Source: Firmicutes bacterium CAG:194
Lineage (GTDB): Bacteria; Bacillota; Clostridia; Lachnospirales; Lachnospiraceae
NCBI GenBank assembly: GCA_000432915.1
Contig: HF995228.1
Location: 10,844-74,843, forward strand
Length of the DNA stretch: 64,000 nt
Direction of reading: 5' to 3'
Shown here: positions 26,683-36,540 of the stretch, in pieces
Position numbering within the stretch: position 1 is the stretch's first letter
How the letters are laid out: each line of letters starts with the position of its first letter
Notes under the pieces: model-generated
The model's database searches: none
Told to the model about the DNA's origin: nothing
Seen by the model: the letters and a program-made list of their open reading frames with translations, nothing else
Position numbers and translations under genes: made by a program

Positions 26683-27606
26683 CTAAGCCAGTGCAGAGGC
26701 AATATCTTCTTTCATATCCAGTACTGCTGCCCTGGATGCATCCGCATAATTTTCCGGTGTAAACCGTTCCTTATACAGATCATTCTGATAAGCAGCAATA
26801 ATACCGCGCGAGCTGTTCACGATCGCACCGAGTCCATCTTTATTAAAAAAGTGGACAAGATCCTTGCCTTTGCCACCCTGTGCACCATAGCCCGGTACCA
26901 GAATATAAGCCTTTGGCATAATATCACGCAGGACACGTCCCATTTCCGGATAAGTTGCACCGACAACAGCACCAACATAACTGTAAGTATCTCCCATCAG
27001 TTCTTTGCCCCATTCATCAACCTGATGTCCGACCCACTCATACAGCGGCGCGCCGTCAATAATACGATCCTGAAATTCTCCGCTGCTCGGATTGGATGTC
27101 TTTACCAGAACAAAAATACCCTTTTTCTCTTCCTTACATACATCAATGAACGGTTTTACGCCGTCGCTTCCCAGATAAGGATTGACGGTTGCAAAATCTT
27201 CGTCAAAACCATAGTAGGATTTGCTTCCTACCTGCACCTTGCCAAGATGCCCTGTTGCATAGGCTGCTGAGGTAGAACCGATATCACCACGCTTGATATC
27301 ACCGATCACGATCAGTCCCTTTTCCTTGCAGTATTTGACTGTTTTATCAAATGCAACAAGTCCCGGAATACCAAACTGCTCATACATGGCGATCTGTGGC
27401 TTTACTGCCGGAACCAGATCATAGATCGCATCCACGATTCCCTTATTGTACTGCCAGATTGCTTCCGCAGCACCTTCGAGCGTTTCTCCGTATTCCGCAA
27501 ATGCCTTTTTTGTAATAAACTCCGGGATAAACTTCATCATCGGATCCAGTCCCACTACGATCGGTGCTCCCGTCTTTTTGATATTTTCGACTAATTTGTT
27601 AATCAT
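26683..27606 (-). CDS. pyrF: Orotidine-5'-phosphate decarboxylase (type 2)
   Basis: Last step to UMP. 307 residues, the longer type 2 subfamily, with GDIKRGDIGSTSAAYA (catalytic Lys/Asp tetrad) and VPGYGAQGGKG. It follows nrdD by 47 bases and could be transcribed with it, which would link pyrimidine and deoxynucleotide supply. The genes usually joined to it (pyrK, pyrD) are not here. Confidence 0.96.
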   Translation of the reverse strand: MINKLVENIKKTGAPIVVGLDPMMKFIPEFITKKAFAEYGETLEGAAEAIWQYNKGIVDAIYDLVPAVKPQIAMYEQFGIPGLVAFDKTVKYCKEKGLIVIGDIKRGDIGSTSAAYATGHLGKVQVGSKSYYGFDEDFATVNPYLGSDGVKPFIDVCKEEKKGIFVLVKTSNPSSGEFQDRIIDGAPLYEWVGHQVDEWGKELMGDTYSYVGAVVGATYPEMGRVLRDIMPKAYILVPGYGAQGGKGKDLVHFFNKDGLGAIVNSSRGIIAAYQNDLYKERFTPENYADASRAAVLDMKEDIASALA

Positions 27607-27653
27607 GCTGTTTCTCCTTATGTTGATTTCATTTCAGGATACTTTGATCCCGC

Positions 27654-30050
27654 TTACAGATTCGCAGTCTCTGCCACAAGACTGTCTGCATACTTCTTAA
27701 TATTGGATGCATTGACATACTTTTTATGAGAATCCCCACTGACAACAACCAGTGTCGGTGCCTGCATCACGCCATAGCGAACTGCCAGCTCCATATTTTC
27801 TTCCGCATCGATCGGTACATATGCGATTCCCTGCAGATATTCCTTTGCCAGCTTACAATTCGGACAGGTCTTTGTCGTAAATAAATACTTTACATTCTCC
27901 GGTGTTCCGACAGAAACCTTGACATCCCGATCATAACCGGATAACGTTACCACACTGGAAACCGGTCTCTTTAATACAGATCTGTCCAGCTTGTACTCTG
28001 TTCTGTTTGCATATTCCTGTAATTTACCGTCATTCCAGTTCTGTACCGGTCTGTAATAGCCTGTGATACGGCTGTAAACCTCGGTCGGTTTACCACAGTG
28101 CGGGCAGATCTTGACTTCTCCTGCCAGATAACCGTGCTCCTTACAGATAGAGTAAGTCGGAGACAACGTATAATAAGGCAGCTTATAATTTTCTGCGATC
28201 GTCTTTACAAGGTTAGCAGCAGCTTTCCAGTCCGGAAGCTTCTCGCCTAAGAATGCATGGAATACCGTACCGGATGTGTATAGCGTCTGCAGCTCGTCCT
28301 GGATATCCAGTGCATCGAATATGTCCACGGTATAATCAACCGGCAGATGAGAAGAATTCGTGTAATACGGTGTATCTCCCGGATGTCCTGCCGTCTTGAT
28401 GCCCGGCCATCTCTTTTTATCATGCTTTGCCAGGCGGTAAGTCGTACTCTCTGCCGGTGTTGCTTCCAGATTGTAAAGATCACCGTACATTTCCTGATAA
28501 TCGGAAAGACGCTCACGCATATGGTTCAGCACTTCTTTTGTAAATTCCTGTGTATGCTTGTCGGAAAGATCCGCACGCAGCCAGTTGGCATTTAAGCCGA
28601 CCTCGTTCATGCCGATCAGGCCGATCGTGGAAAAATGATTGTCAAAGTTGCCCAGATACCGCTTTGTGTAAGGATATAACCCTTCATCCAGCAGCTTTGA
28701 GATAACACCACGTTTGATCTTTAAGGAACGGGCTGCAATATCCATCATCTTATTCAGCCGGCGGTAAAAATCATCCTTACTTGTTGACAGATAAGCGATC
28801 CTTGGCATATTGATCGTAACAACGCCGACACTTCCCGTACTTTCGCCGGATCCAAAATAGCCGCCTGTCTTCTTCCGCAGCTCTCTCAGATCCAGACGCA
28901 GTCTGCAGCACATGGATCTGACATCGGATGGCTCCATGTCGGAGTTGATATAGTTGGAAAAATACGGTGTACCGTATTTGGAAGTCATTTCAAACAGGAG
29001 ACGGTTGTTCTCTGTATCGGACCAGTCAAAATCCTTTGTGATAGAGTAAGTCGGGATCGGATACTGGAAACCGCGTCCGTTGGCGTCACCTTCGATCATC
29101 GTCTCGATGAATGCCTTGTTGATCATATCCATTTCCTGCTTGCAGTCACCGTATGTGAAGTCCATCTCTTTGCCGCCTACGATTGCCGGCAGATTTGCCA
29201 GATCGTTCGGAACCGTCCAGTCCAGTGTGATATTGGAAAACGGCGCCTGCGTGCCCCAGCGGCTCGGTGTATTGACACCATAAATAAATGCTTCGATACA
29301 TTTCTTTACTTCCGGATATGTCAGGCTGTCCACCTTGACAAACGGAGCCAGATACGTATCAAAGGAAGAAAATGCCTGTGCGCCTGCCCATTCATTCTGC
29401 ATAATGCCAAGAAAGTTTACCATCTGATTACATAATACGGAAAGATGCGCTGCCGGTGCGGATGTGATCTTGCCGGTAATGCCGCCAAGTCCTTCCGTGA
29501 TGAGCTGCTTTAAGCTCCAGCCTGCACAATAGCCTGTCAGCATGGACAGATCATGGATATGGATATCCGCATTTCTGTGTGCCTCCGCTATTTCTTCATC
29601 ATAAATCTCTGAAAGCCAGTAATTGGCAGTTACTGCGCCGGAATTGCTTAAGATCAGTCCGCCGACAGAATATGTTACGGTGGAATTTTCCTTGACACGC
29701 CAGTCCTCTACCTTTACATAGCCGTTTACCACATCTTTATAATCCAAGATCGTAGATTTCATGGTACGCAGTTTTTCACGCTGTTTTCTGTAAAGAATGT
29801 AAGCCTTGGCTACCTGTGAGTAACCGGCCTGCTCCAGCACACGCTCTACGCTGTCCTGTACATCCTCTACATGCACCTCTTCGTCTTTTACCTTTTCCTG
29901 AAAATCTGCTGTGACACGGAGACTTAATAAATCCACAATATCATTCGTATACTGCACATCTGTTGCAACAAATGCCTTCATGATCGCATCACTGATCCGC
30001 TTTAAGTCAAACTCCGCTACATCACCGTTTCTTTTGATTACCTTTAACAT
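27654..30050 (-). CDS. nrdD: Anaerobic ribonucleoside-triphosphate reductase with glutaredoxin-like tail
   Basis: Class III enzyme that makes dNTPs without oxygen. The 798 residues hold an ATP-cone (about 1-95), the catalytic barrel, a zinc site (ICKEHGYL and ICPHCGKP) and the glycyl-radical motif RITGYYRPV. A C-terminal glutaredoxin/thioredoxin-like domain (about 725-798) shows CPNC and the cis-Pro QAPTLVV. The fused domain probably delivers reducing equivalents. The activase nrdG is not in the window. A very good promoter and two NrdR-like boxes precede it. Confidence 0.95.
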   Translation of the reverse strand: MLKVIKRNGDVAEFDLKRISDAIMKAFVATDVQYTNDIVDLLSLRVTADFQEKVKDEEVHVEDVQDSVERVLEQAGYSQVAKAYILYRKQREKLRTMKSTILDYKDVVNGYVKVEDWRVKENSTVTYSVGGLILSNSGAVTANYWLSEIYDEEIAEAHRNADIHIHDLSMLTGYCAGWSLKQLITEGLGGITGKITSAPAAHLSVLCNQMVNFLGIMQNEWAGAQAFSSFDTYLAPFVKVDSLTYPEVKKCIEAFIYGVNTPSRWGTQAPFSNITLDWTVPNDLANLPAIVGGKEMDFTYGDCKQEMDMINKAFIETMIEGDANGRGFQYPIPTYSITKDFDWSDTENNRLLFEMTSKYGTPYFSNYINSDMEPSDVRSMCCRLRLDLRELRKKTGGYFGSGESTGSVGVVTINMPRIAYLSTSKDDFYRRLNKMMDIAARSLKIKRGVISKLLDEGLYPYTKRYLGNFDNHFSTIGLIGMNEVGLNANWLRADLSDKHTQEFTKEVLNHMRERLSDYQEMYGDLYNLEATPAESTTYRLAKHDKKRWPGIKTAGHPGDTPYYTNSSHLPVDYTVDIFDALDIQDELQTLYTSGTVFHAFLGEKLPDWKAAANLVKTIAENYKLPYYTLSPTYSICKEHGYLAGEVKICPHCGKPTEVYSRITGYYRPVQNWNDGKLQEYANRTEYKLDRSVLKRPVSSVVTLSGYDRDVKVSVGTPENVKYLFTTKTCPNCKLAKEYLQGIAYVPIDAEENMELAVRYGVMQAPTLVVVSGDSHKKYVNASNIKKYADSLVAETANL

Positions 30051-30118
30051 GAAATCTCCCTTTCTACTACATTTTTACCCCATCAGTTAACATAACTGCA
30101 TATGCGCCGATTAGTTTT

Positions 30119-30147
30119 ATTGTAGCATTGCGGGTATGCAAAGTCAA
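30119..30147 (-). promoter_or_regulatory. Promoter of nrdD
   Basis: On the minus strand TTGACT (30147-30142) and TACAAT (30124-30119) are separated by 17 bases, with a leader of about 60 bases. Confidence 0.7.
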
Positions 30148-30165
30148 TATAAAGGCAAAAGAAAA

Positions 30166-30213
30166 CCACTATATCTTATGTTAACATTGTTATGTCAACA
30201 CAAGATATAGTGG
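30166..30213. promoter_or_regulatory. Pair of NrdR-like boxes, also a terminator hairpin
   Basis: CCACTATATCTTATGT (30166-30181) and ACACAAGATATAGTGG (30198-30213) each resemble the NrdR box (ACACwATATwTwGTGT), with 13 and 14 of 16 matches by my count. They are separated by exactly 16 bases, the known three-turn spacing. Together they also form a long stem followed by TTTTCTTTT on the minus strand, so the same DNA can terminate the upstream TPR gene. Confidence 0.6.
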
Positions 30214-30219
30214 CAAAAC

Positions 30220-31299
30220 TTATCTTGTCTTTAAGAATTCATTTTCGCGGATCGCCGCCGCATCATCCGGATAACTGTCTAAATAGCTGTTCATCAGGGC
30301 TGCAGCCTTTTTGAAATTTCCAAGATGTTCATAGGCAACGATCTGGTTGAAACGAAGTTCTTGTGTTACCGAATTATTTTCCGTAACGGACAGACCACTG
30401 TTGATCGCGGTAAGCGCCGCCTCATAATCTTCCGTCTCCAGTTTACATAATCCAAGCTGGTTATAGATGACCGGATCCGCATCGTTTTCTGCCAGGTATT
30501 TTTCATACAGACTTGCCGCATAATTGCTGTCACCGAGCTGCTCATACGTCTTACCCAGCATCAGAAGCGTGTCACTGCCTGTTTCCTTTGCACCACTTTT
30601 TGCAAGTTCTAAAAAGTTGCGGGCATTTTCATAATCCTTGCTATAATAATAGACAACACCTTTTTCATAATCTGTCATGGCATCGAGTCTGTTTTCGATT
30701 GCAGAACTCAGATAAGACTGTCCTTCCTGCTCGTGTCCGTTATCCGCAAAGGTTTCATATACACGGATCGTCATCGGAATGTTGTTTTTACTTTTAGAAA
30801 GTGCTTCATTCAGATCCTTGACTGCTCCGTCATAATCTCCGTTTTCCATTTTAATGCTGCCACGCAGATAATAGACCATATCCTGTCCCTTACGCACGCC
30901 TGCGATCGCATCAAGCGTCTGGATCGCATCTGACAGTTGTCCGTTTTTATACTGCGCTGTAGCAAGATAATAATTGATGTCCACTTCACGATCGCTGACA
31001 AACATCCCGCCGTTCTGCAAAGCGCGGTCAAAACTTTCGATCGCACTCTCATAATCGGTCTGCCCCATATAGGCAAGTCCCTGCCCTCTGTAGGCAAGCT
31101 GCAGATCTTCACCTTCGAGGATTGCCTTATCAAAACAGGTTCGTGCCTGCTCATAATTCTGTGCACTGATCGCTTCCATTCCGGCGTCTGTATTGGTTGT
31201 TTTCTTTCCGCATGCCACAAGACAACCTGCAAGCAGGACTGCCAGAAGGGCCGCGGAAGATTTCCGCATTGTATATTTTCGCATATTGATCTGTTCCAT
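30220..31299 (-). CDS. TPR-repeat lipoprotein
   Basis: 359 residues. The signal helix ends in a lipobox (LLAGC or LVACG). The mature part is a run of about eight tetratricopeptide-like helical repeats (for example GLAYMGQTDYESAIESFDRA and GLCKLETEDYEAALTAINSG). Extracellular scaffold on the membrane; partners unknown. A start at the second or third Met (MRKYTMRKS) is equally possible. Divergent from the membrane GDPD gene. Confidence 0.88.
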   Translation of the reverse strand: MEQINMRKYTMRKSSAALLAVLLAGCLVACGKKTTNTDAGMEAISAQNYEQARTCFDKAILEGEDLQLAYRGQGLAYMGQTDYESAIESFDRALQNGGMFVSDREVDINYYLATAQYKNGQLSDAIQTLDAIAGVRKGQDMVYYLRGSIKMENGDYDGAVKDLNEALSKSKNNIPMTIRVYETFADNGHEQEGQSYLSSAIENRLDAMTDYEKGVVYYYSKDYENARNFLELAKSGAKETGSDTLLMLGKTYEQLGDSNYAASLYEKYLAENDADPVIYNQLGLCKLETEDYEAALTAINSGLSVTENNSVTQELRFNQIVAYEHLGNFKKAAALMNSYLDSYPDDAAAIRENEFLKTR

Positions 31300-31439
31300 T
31301 CTTTCGCTACTATCTTTTCTATTCCTTTAGAATACCCTTTCTGACGAAACCTGTCAACGAATGCACCTCTGTTTTTCCTTGTTTTCGCTGAAATTTTGCA
31401 GTACACTAGACAGGTAGATTACAGACAGGAACTGACAAC

Positions 31440-33263
31440 ATGAATACTTTTCGGCAAAGCTTTTATTTATTTAAAAAAAACCTGCGTTCCATCGTAGGCT
31501 TTGAAATTGTATACCGCTTATTCTGTATTGCACTGATGCTGCCATGCATTACCGCATGCTTCCAGCTCTCTCTGCGCCTTGCAGGCTATCATTATTTATC
31601 CGAAGACCGTATCTTTTCTTATCTGGTGCGTCCGACCACGATCGTGATCCTGTGTTTTGTCCTGCTTTTACTTTCTGTCATCACTGTATTTGAAATTTTT
31701 TGTCTGATCCCGGCCTTTCATGCCTCTTATCACGGACAGACCATTTTCCTGACAGGTATGCTCAGCCGTGGGCTCTTCATATTAAAAAAAAGTATCAGGC
31801 AGCATAACCGCAGCCTGTTCCTGTTTTCCCTGTTTCTCATTCCGCTGACAAACATCACCATCCTGTCCGGCTATTTTACAAGCGTGACAATCCCTGATTT
31901 TATCCTGTATTATATCCGGTCGAATCAGACTGTATTTCACGTGCTCTGTGTAATCCTTGTAATCTGTCTGCTTCTTTCGATCCGTTACTGCTTAAGTCTT
32001 CACTGTTACTGCTTAGAGCCGGGAAACTTCAAAGAAGCAAGGTCACACTGCAGGAAGCTGACAAAACGACACTATTTCCATACAGCACTGCAGCTCCTTG
32101 CCTGGAATATCCTGATCCTGGCTGTTCTGGCGGTGATCCTGCTGCTTTGCTTTATGCTGAGCCTTTTCTTTGTCCGGTTTGTCCTGACAGACCATTTTAA
32201 CAGCAGCACAATCTATATGATCTTCAGCTCGATCCTGTCCTTTTTGTTCGAGCTTTACATTCTGTTCAGTATCCCACTGACATTTTCTTATTTAAGTGCA
32301 CTCTATTACAGACAGCTGCTGAAGCAGAAGGAAGAAGTCCCTGCACCGGTTCCGGAAAGCCGTTCTGTTCTGGTCAGGATCAGTAAGCGTTTGCTTCTGC
32401 TTCTGGTGATTCTTGCCGCAGGCTTCAACTTTTATTATCTGGATCTGTTAAAGAATACAAGCATCTTCTGGACCCAGAATATCCTGCTTTCCACACCGAC
32501 CATTACCGCGCATCGCGGTGACAGCCACAATGCACCGGAAAATACACTTGCCGCCTTTCAGTCTGCGATCGACAATCAGGCTGACTGCATCGAGCTGGAT
32601 GTCCAACAGACAAAGGATCATGTCATTGTCGTGGTGCATGATACCAATTTAAAACGTCTGACCGGTATCGACAAAAACGTTTCCGACCTGACCTATGAGG
32701 AGCTTCTCTCTCTGGATTTCGGTTCTCATTTTTCTCCTGCCTACAAGGGCGAAAAGATCTGCACGCTGGATGAAGTGCTGACACTTTGTAAGGACAGGAT
32801 CGATCTGAATATCGAACTGAAAACAAATATATCCGATACCGGCCTGGAAGCAGGCGTGGTTGCTCTGATCGAATCCCATGACTATGCGGAGCACTGCGTG
32901 GTTGCTGCCAAGAAACCGGATTCCCTGAAAAAAATAAAATCGCTGGATGATTCCATCCAGACGATCTATCTGTTACCTGTTGCTTACGGAAATTACCAAA
33001 ACCTCAGCTATATCGATGGTTTCAGTATTAAATCTTCATTTATTACCCGTAAGCTGGTCAATCATATGCATGCAAACGGCAAAGCAGTTTATGCCTGGAC
33101 AGTCAATGAACGCGAAGACATGGAGCGCATGTTCAGCCTCGGTATCGACTGCCTGATCACGGATGAACCGGTTCGTGCAAAAGAGGTTCTCTATTCACAG
33201 GAACTGAATCCATCCATTGCGATCTGGCTTGAGCAGCTCACACATCACTTCTTAAGCGATTGA
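31440..33263 (+). CDS. Membrane-bound glycerophosphodiester phosphodiesterase
   Basis: 607 residues. The first ~350 form a membrane domain with about seven helices, the type found in GDPD-membrane-domain proteins. The C-terminal TIM-barrel has TAHRGDSHNAPENT, ELDVQQTKD and VVHDTNLKRLTG, which carry the two catalytic His and the metal-binding Glu/Asp. It should split glycerophosphodiesters (lipid or teichoic-acid turnover) at the membrane. The end overlaps the convergent L,D-transpeptidase gene by 19 bases. Confidence 0.9.
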   Translation: MNTFRQSFYLFKKNLRSIVGFEIVYRLFCIALMLPCITACFQLSLRLAGYHYLSEDRIFSYLVRPTTIVILCFVLLLLSVITVFEIFCLIPAFHASYHGQTIFLTGMLSRGLFILKKSIRQHNRSLFLFSLFLIPLTNITILSGYFTSVTIPDFILYYIRSNQTVFHVLCVILVICLLLSIRYCLSLHCYCLEPGNFKEARSHCRKLTKRHYFHTALQLLAWNILILAVLAVILLLCFMLSLFFVRFVLTDHFNSSTIYMIFSSILSFLFELYILFSIPLTFSYLSALYYRQLLKQKEEVPAPVPESRSVLVRISKRLLLLLVILAAGFNFYYLDLLKNTSIFWTQNILLSTPTITAHRGDSHNAPENTLAAFQSAIDNQADCIELDVQQTKDHVIVVVHDTNLKRLTGIDKNVSDLTYEELLSLDFGSHFSPAYKGEKICTLDEVLTLCKDRIDLNIELKTNISDTGLEAGVVALIESHDYAEHCVVAAKKPDSLKKIKSLDDSIQTIYLLPVAYGNYQNLSYIDGFSIKSSFITRKLVNHMHANGKAVYAWTVNEREDMERMFSLGIDCLITDEPVRAKEVLYSQELNPSIAIWLEQLTHHFLSD

Positions 33264-34888
33264 TATGCTTCTTCCGCAGCGGTGAGTACTTCATAATTTG
33301 TTACGTATTCCCGCTGCTCAGCAGATGCATCATTGTATAACTGTCTTGCGCGTTCTATTTTCTTTTTGCTGTCCTTTGTAACGGTTCCGATCTTGGCGAT
33401 CGAATCAACAACTGCCTGCGCCTTTTCCGCATCCGGCTGACCGATCGTCTGCTCCGATTCCGTTCCGTCCAGATAATAGCAGATGACAGGCGTTCCCTTT
33501 GCGATCTCCCCATATAATTCCTTCGCCTTCAGATAAGGCATATTAATGCAGCCGTGAGAACCACTCTTTTTGTAAATATCCGCCCCAAAGCTGTCTCTCC
33601 AGATTGCATCATGCAGTCCGATATTGCCATTGAATGGCATCCAGTAAGAAACCGGTGTTTCATAATTTTCCCCTACCAGCATGGCATCCTGCTCTTTATA
33701 GGTAATACCGTAAATACCCGCCGGTGTATCAAAGCCTCTTGCCGCATTCCCGGATACAAACTCGGATTCCATTTTCTTTTCTCCGTTTACATATAAGAAA
33801 AGATGCTGTGCGGTCAGATTGATCTCAATATATGTATTGCCATAGTCCTGACTGCCATATACTGCCGCTGTCTGATAATAAACAGGGATACGCTCTCCGC
33901 TTTCCCCATTCCGGATCATTTCTTTCAGCTGCTCCTGCTCCTGGCTGTAATTCATCCACCAGCCGTAATCACCGCCTTCGATCGTGATCGTTTTGCCATA
34001 GCTCGTCTGAAATTCTCTGCTTCGAAAAATCGTGTCATATTTCTTACGCAGCATGACAACAAAATCATCTATCTTCTCCTCCGATACACTGACCTTATTT
34101 GTCTCTTCATCGACCAACAGCCACCCGGAAAGTACACTGCCATCAATGACTTCCTCCTGCTGTCCGAAATGATACACAATACGCAGATCCGTATACTGCT
34201 TCATCTGTGCAAGACGCTCTGTCAACTTTGCATCATCCGCATAGACGGATGGTTCCTCGTAGCAGCCCGCTTTCTCTAAATCTATCTCTGTGAGCAGAGC
34301 ATCAACTGCCGTCTCCACTGTCTGGATCGTCTTAGTCTGGTTCAGTACATTTCCCCGTATCTCCGGTACGATCCGATACCCATTCTCTGCATCATACTCT
34401 GAAATATGGGCATCCACAGGCTCTACCACAAAGCTTTCCTGAAAGCCCTGCAGCTTCAGTATCGCAGTCATCAGGGCACTGTCCACATAGGCATACAGAT
34501 TCTCTACGGTATATACCTGCTGTTCTCCCTTTATATAAGAAGAAATCGCCTTCAGAATATTTTGCTGTTTCAAAATTCCGTTGAGTTCGTCTGTATTGGA
34601 AACCGTTACGCCGATCTGATCTCCCGTGATCGTTTCTGTGATGTAACTGCCCTCTCCTGTCCGCTCCCTCACAGTCAGGACATATTCCCGCATCCGGCTT
34701 TCCAGCTCCTCCATCGTCAGTCCTGACGCATCAATTTCATTAATGATCGTTCCCTTGATGAAATGGCTGCTGCAATATACGCTGCCTGCGATCAAAAGCC
34801 CCAGCAGAAAGGCAAACAGAACCCCTAAGCTGCTCCAAAGTACCATTTTCTGATTTTTCTTTTTCCGTTTTTTCTTCTTGTTCTGCAT
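33245..34888 (-). CDS. L,D-transpeptidase (YkuD) with peptidoglycan-binding domains
   Basis: 547 residues. A lysine-rich cytoplasmic start and one membrane helix (about 16-40) are followed by two PG-binding-4-like domains (about 50-330) and a YkuD domain whose catalytic motif is SGSHGCINMP. A helical tail of about 75 residues ends the protein. Cross-links peptidoglycan by 3-3 bonds or attaches proteins outside the membrane. Stands alone; divergent from the rRNA methyltransferase. Confidence 0.92.
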   Translation of the reverse strand: MQNKKKKRKKKNQKMVLWSSLGVLFAFLLGLLIAGSVYCSSHFIKGTIINEIDASGLTMEELESRMREYVLTVRERTGEGSYITETITGDQIGVTVSNTDELNGILKQQNILKAISSYIKGEQQVYTVENLYAYVDSALMTAILKLQGFQESFVVEPVDAHISEYDAENGYRIVPEIRGNVLNQTKTIQTVETAVDALLTEIDLEKAGCYEEPSVYADDAKLTERLAQMKQYTDLRIVYHFGQQEEVIDGSVLSGWLLVDEETNKVSVSEEKIDDFVVMLRKKYDTIFRSREFQTSYGKTITIEGGDYGWWMNYSQEQEQLKEMIRNGESGERIPVYYQTAAVYGSQDYGNTYIEINLTAQHLFLYVNGEKKMESEFVSGNAARGFDTPAGIYGITYKEQDAMLVGENYETPVSYWMPFNGNIGLHDAIWRDSFGADIYKKSGSHGCINMPYLKAKELYGEIAKGTPVICYYLDGTESEQTIGQPDAEKAQAVVDSIAKIGTVTKDSKKKIERARQLYNDASAEQREYVTNYEVLTAAEEAYQSLKK

Positions 34889-35052
34889 GATATACTCTCT
34901 CTTTCAGCTCCATTATATCGACACATTCTGTGTCTGTAAATAGGAGGATACTCCCACCGTCTGTCTTGCTCATTTGGCGCAAACCCTATATAATAAGAAA
35001 ACAGATGAATACTGCTTCCGGATCAGGAAGCAATCATGTTAGGAGATTATGT

Positions 35053-36540
35053 ATGGCATTTCCGTTACCCGAAGCTTTCCTTTCGCGTATGCAACAGCTT
35101 TTACCCGAAAAAAGCGAATATGAATCATTTATACAAAGCTATGACAAAGATCATTATCAGGCACTTCGCATAAACCCATTAAAAGGAGACGCGGGCACCT
35201 TGTTTTCCCACCTTGGCTGCACGCTTACGCCTGTACCATGGTGCTCCACAGGATTTTATTATCCACAGGAGCTGCACCCGGGCAAATCCCCGTATCACGA
35301 AGCCGGTGCCTACTACATACAGGAACCGAGTGCGATGGCACCTGCTGCCTATTTAGACGCACAGCCCGGTGAAAAGATACTGGATCTTTGCGCCGCGCCC
35401 GGTGGAAAAAGCACACAGATCGCAGGCGCCATGCGGGGGCAGGGACTTCTGATCAGCAATGAGATCCATCCTGCCAGAGCCCGCATTCTGTCAGAAAATA
35501 TAGAACGCATGGGCATTTCCAATGCGATCGTCACAAACATGGCACCGGCAGAGCTCTCTGCTCATTTTCCGCTCTTTTTTGACCGGATCATGGTAGATGC
35601 GCCCTGCTCCGGCGAAGGCATGTTCCGCAAAAATGACGAAGCCATTTCGCAGTGGAGCCCTGAAAATGTAGCTCTGTGTGCCCAAAGGCAGCAGGAGATC
35701 TTAGAGCAGGCAGACCTGATGCTCCGAATAGGCGGACGCATGGTATATTCGACCTGTACTTTTTCGCCGGAGGAAGATGAACAGTGCATCCTGCAGTTTT
35801 TAGATACCCATCCGCTCTACCGGCTCATACAGGTTCCTCTGTATGATGGTATGCAGCATGGACTTATAAAAGAAGCAGAATCTGCCATCCGTCTCTGGCC
35901 GCATAAGCTCCATGGAGAAGGGCATTTCGTTGCAGTTCTCGAGAAAGGTGAAAATACTGCCGATCACGCACAGGCAGGCACTGCGTCATGCAGTCTTTCC
36001 GCCGGTGATCTTCTGCTTTCCGATCACGAAGTCATTCTTCCCGGCAAAAAGAACAAAAATTCCGGTCGTCAGATTTCCAAAAAAAGAGACCGCACCAAGT
36101 CAAATGGTGCGATCTCTCAGGATGCTTCTCTGTTATCCGCATTTTTGCAGGAAACGCTTGTTACCCCGCTCTCCGGTCAGATGACCGCTTTCGGGGAACA
36201 GATCTACCTGCTGCCTGATCAGGCACCTTCCCTGCATGGACTGAAGGTACTGCGCGCGGGGCTTCACTTAGGGCAGCTCTCCGGAAAACGTTTTATCCCA
36301 GGTCATGCACTGGCTCTTTCCCTGCGCCCTGAACAGGTCATAAATTATGTAAACCTAGACGCTTCTGATCCACTGCAGTTACAAACCGCTATCCGCTTCC
36401 TATCCGGCGAAACCTTCCCATACGAAGGGAAAAATGGCTGGTATCTGATCTGTATCGACGGTTACAGCCTTGGCTGGGGCAAACTGGCAGGCTCTATTAT
36501 GAAAAATCATTATCCAAAAGGCCTGCGCAAATATCTTTAA
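35053..36540 (+). CDS. RsmF-like rRNA m5C methyltransferase (NOL1/NOP2/Sun family)
   Basis: 495 residues from the ATG at 35053, which has AGGAG seven bases upstream; longer starts lack this. SAM-binding LCAAPGGKSTQIA, the release Cys in DAPCSGEGMFRK and the catalytic Cys in YSTCTFSPEEDE are in the expected order. A C-terminal FMI/PUA-like part (about 360-495) should bind rRNA. Its stop overlaps the convergent coiled-coil gene. Confidence 0.92.
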   Translation: MAFPLPEAFLSRMQQLLPEKSEYESFIQSYDKDHYQALRINPLKGDAGTLFSHLGCTLTPVPWCSTGFYYPQELHPGKSPYHEAGAYYIQEPSAMAPAAYLDAQPGEKILDLCAAPGGKSTQIAGAMRGQGLLISNEIHPARARILSENIERMGISNAIVTNMAPAELSAHFPLFFDRIMVDAPCSGEGMFRKNDEAISQWSPENVALCAQRQQEILEQADLMLRIGGRMVYSTCTFSPEEDEQCILQFLDTHPLYRLIQVPLYDGMQHGLIKEAESAIRLWPHKLHGEGHFVAVLEKGENTADHAQAGTASCSLSAGDLLLSDHEVILPGKKNKNSGRQISKKRDRTKSNGAISQDASLLSAFLQETLVTPLSGQMTAFGEQIYLLPDQAPSLHGLKVLRAGLHLGQLSGKRFIPGHALALSLRPEQVINYVNLDASDPLQLQTAIRFLSGETFPYEGKNGWYLICIDGYSLGWGKLAGSIMKNHYPKGLRKYL

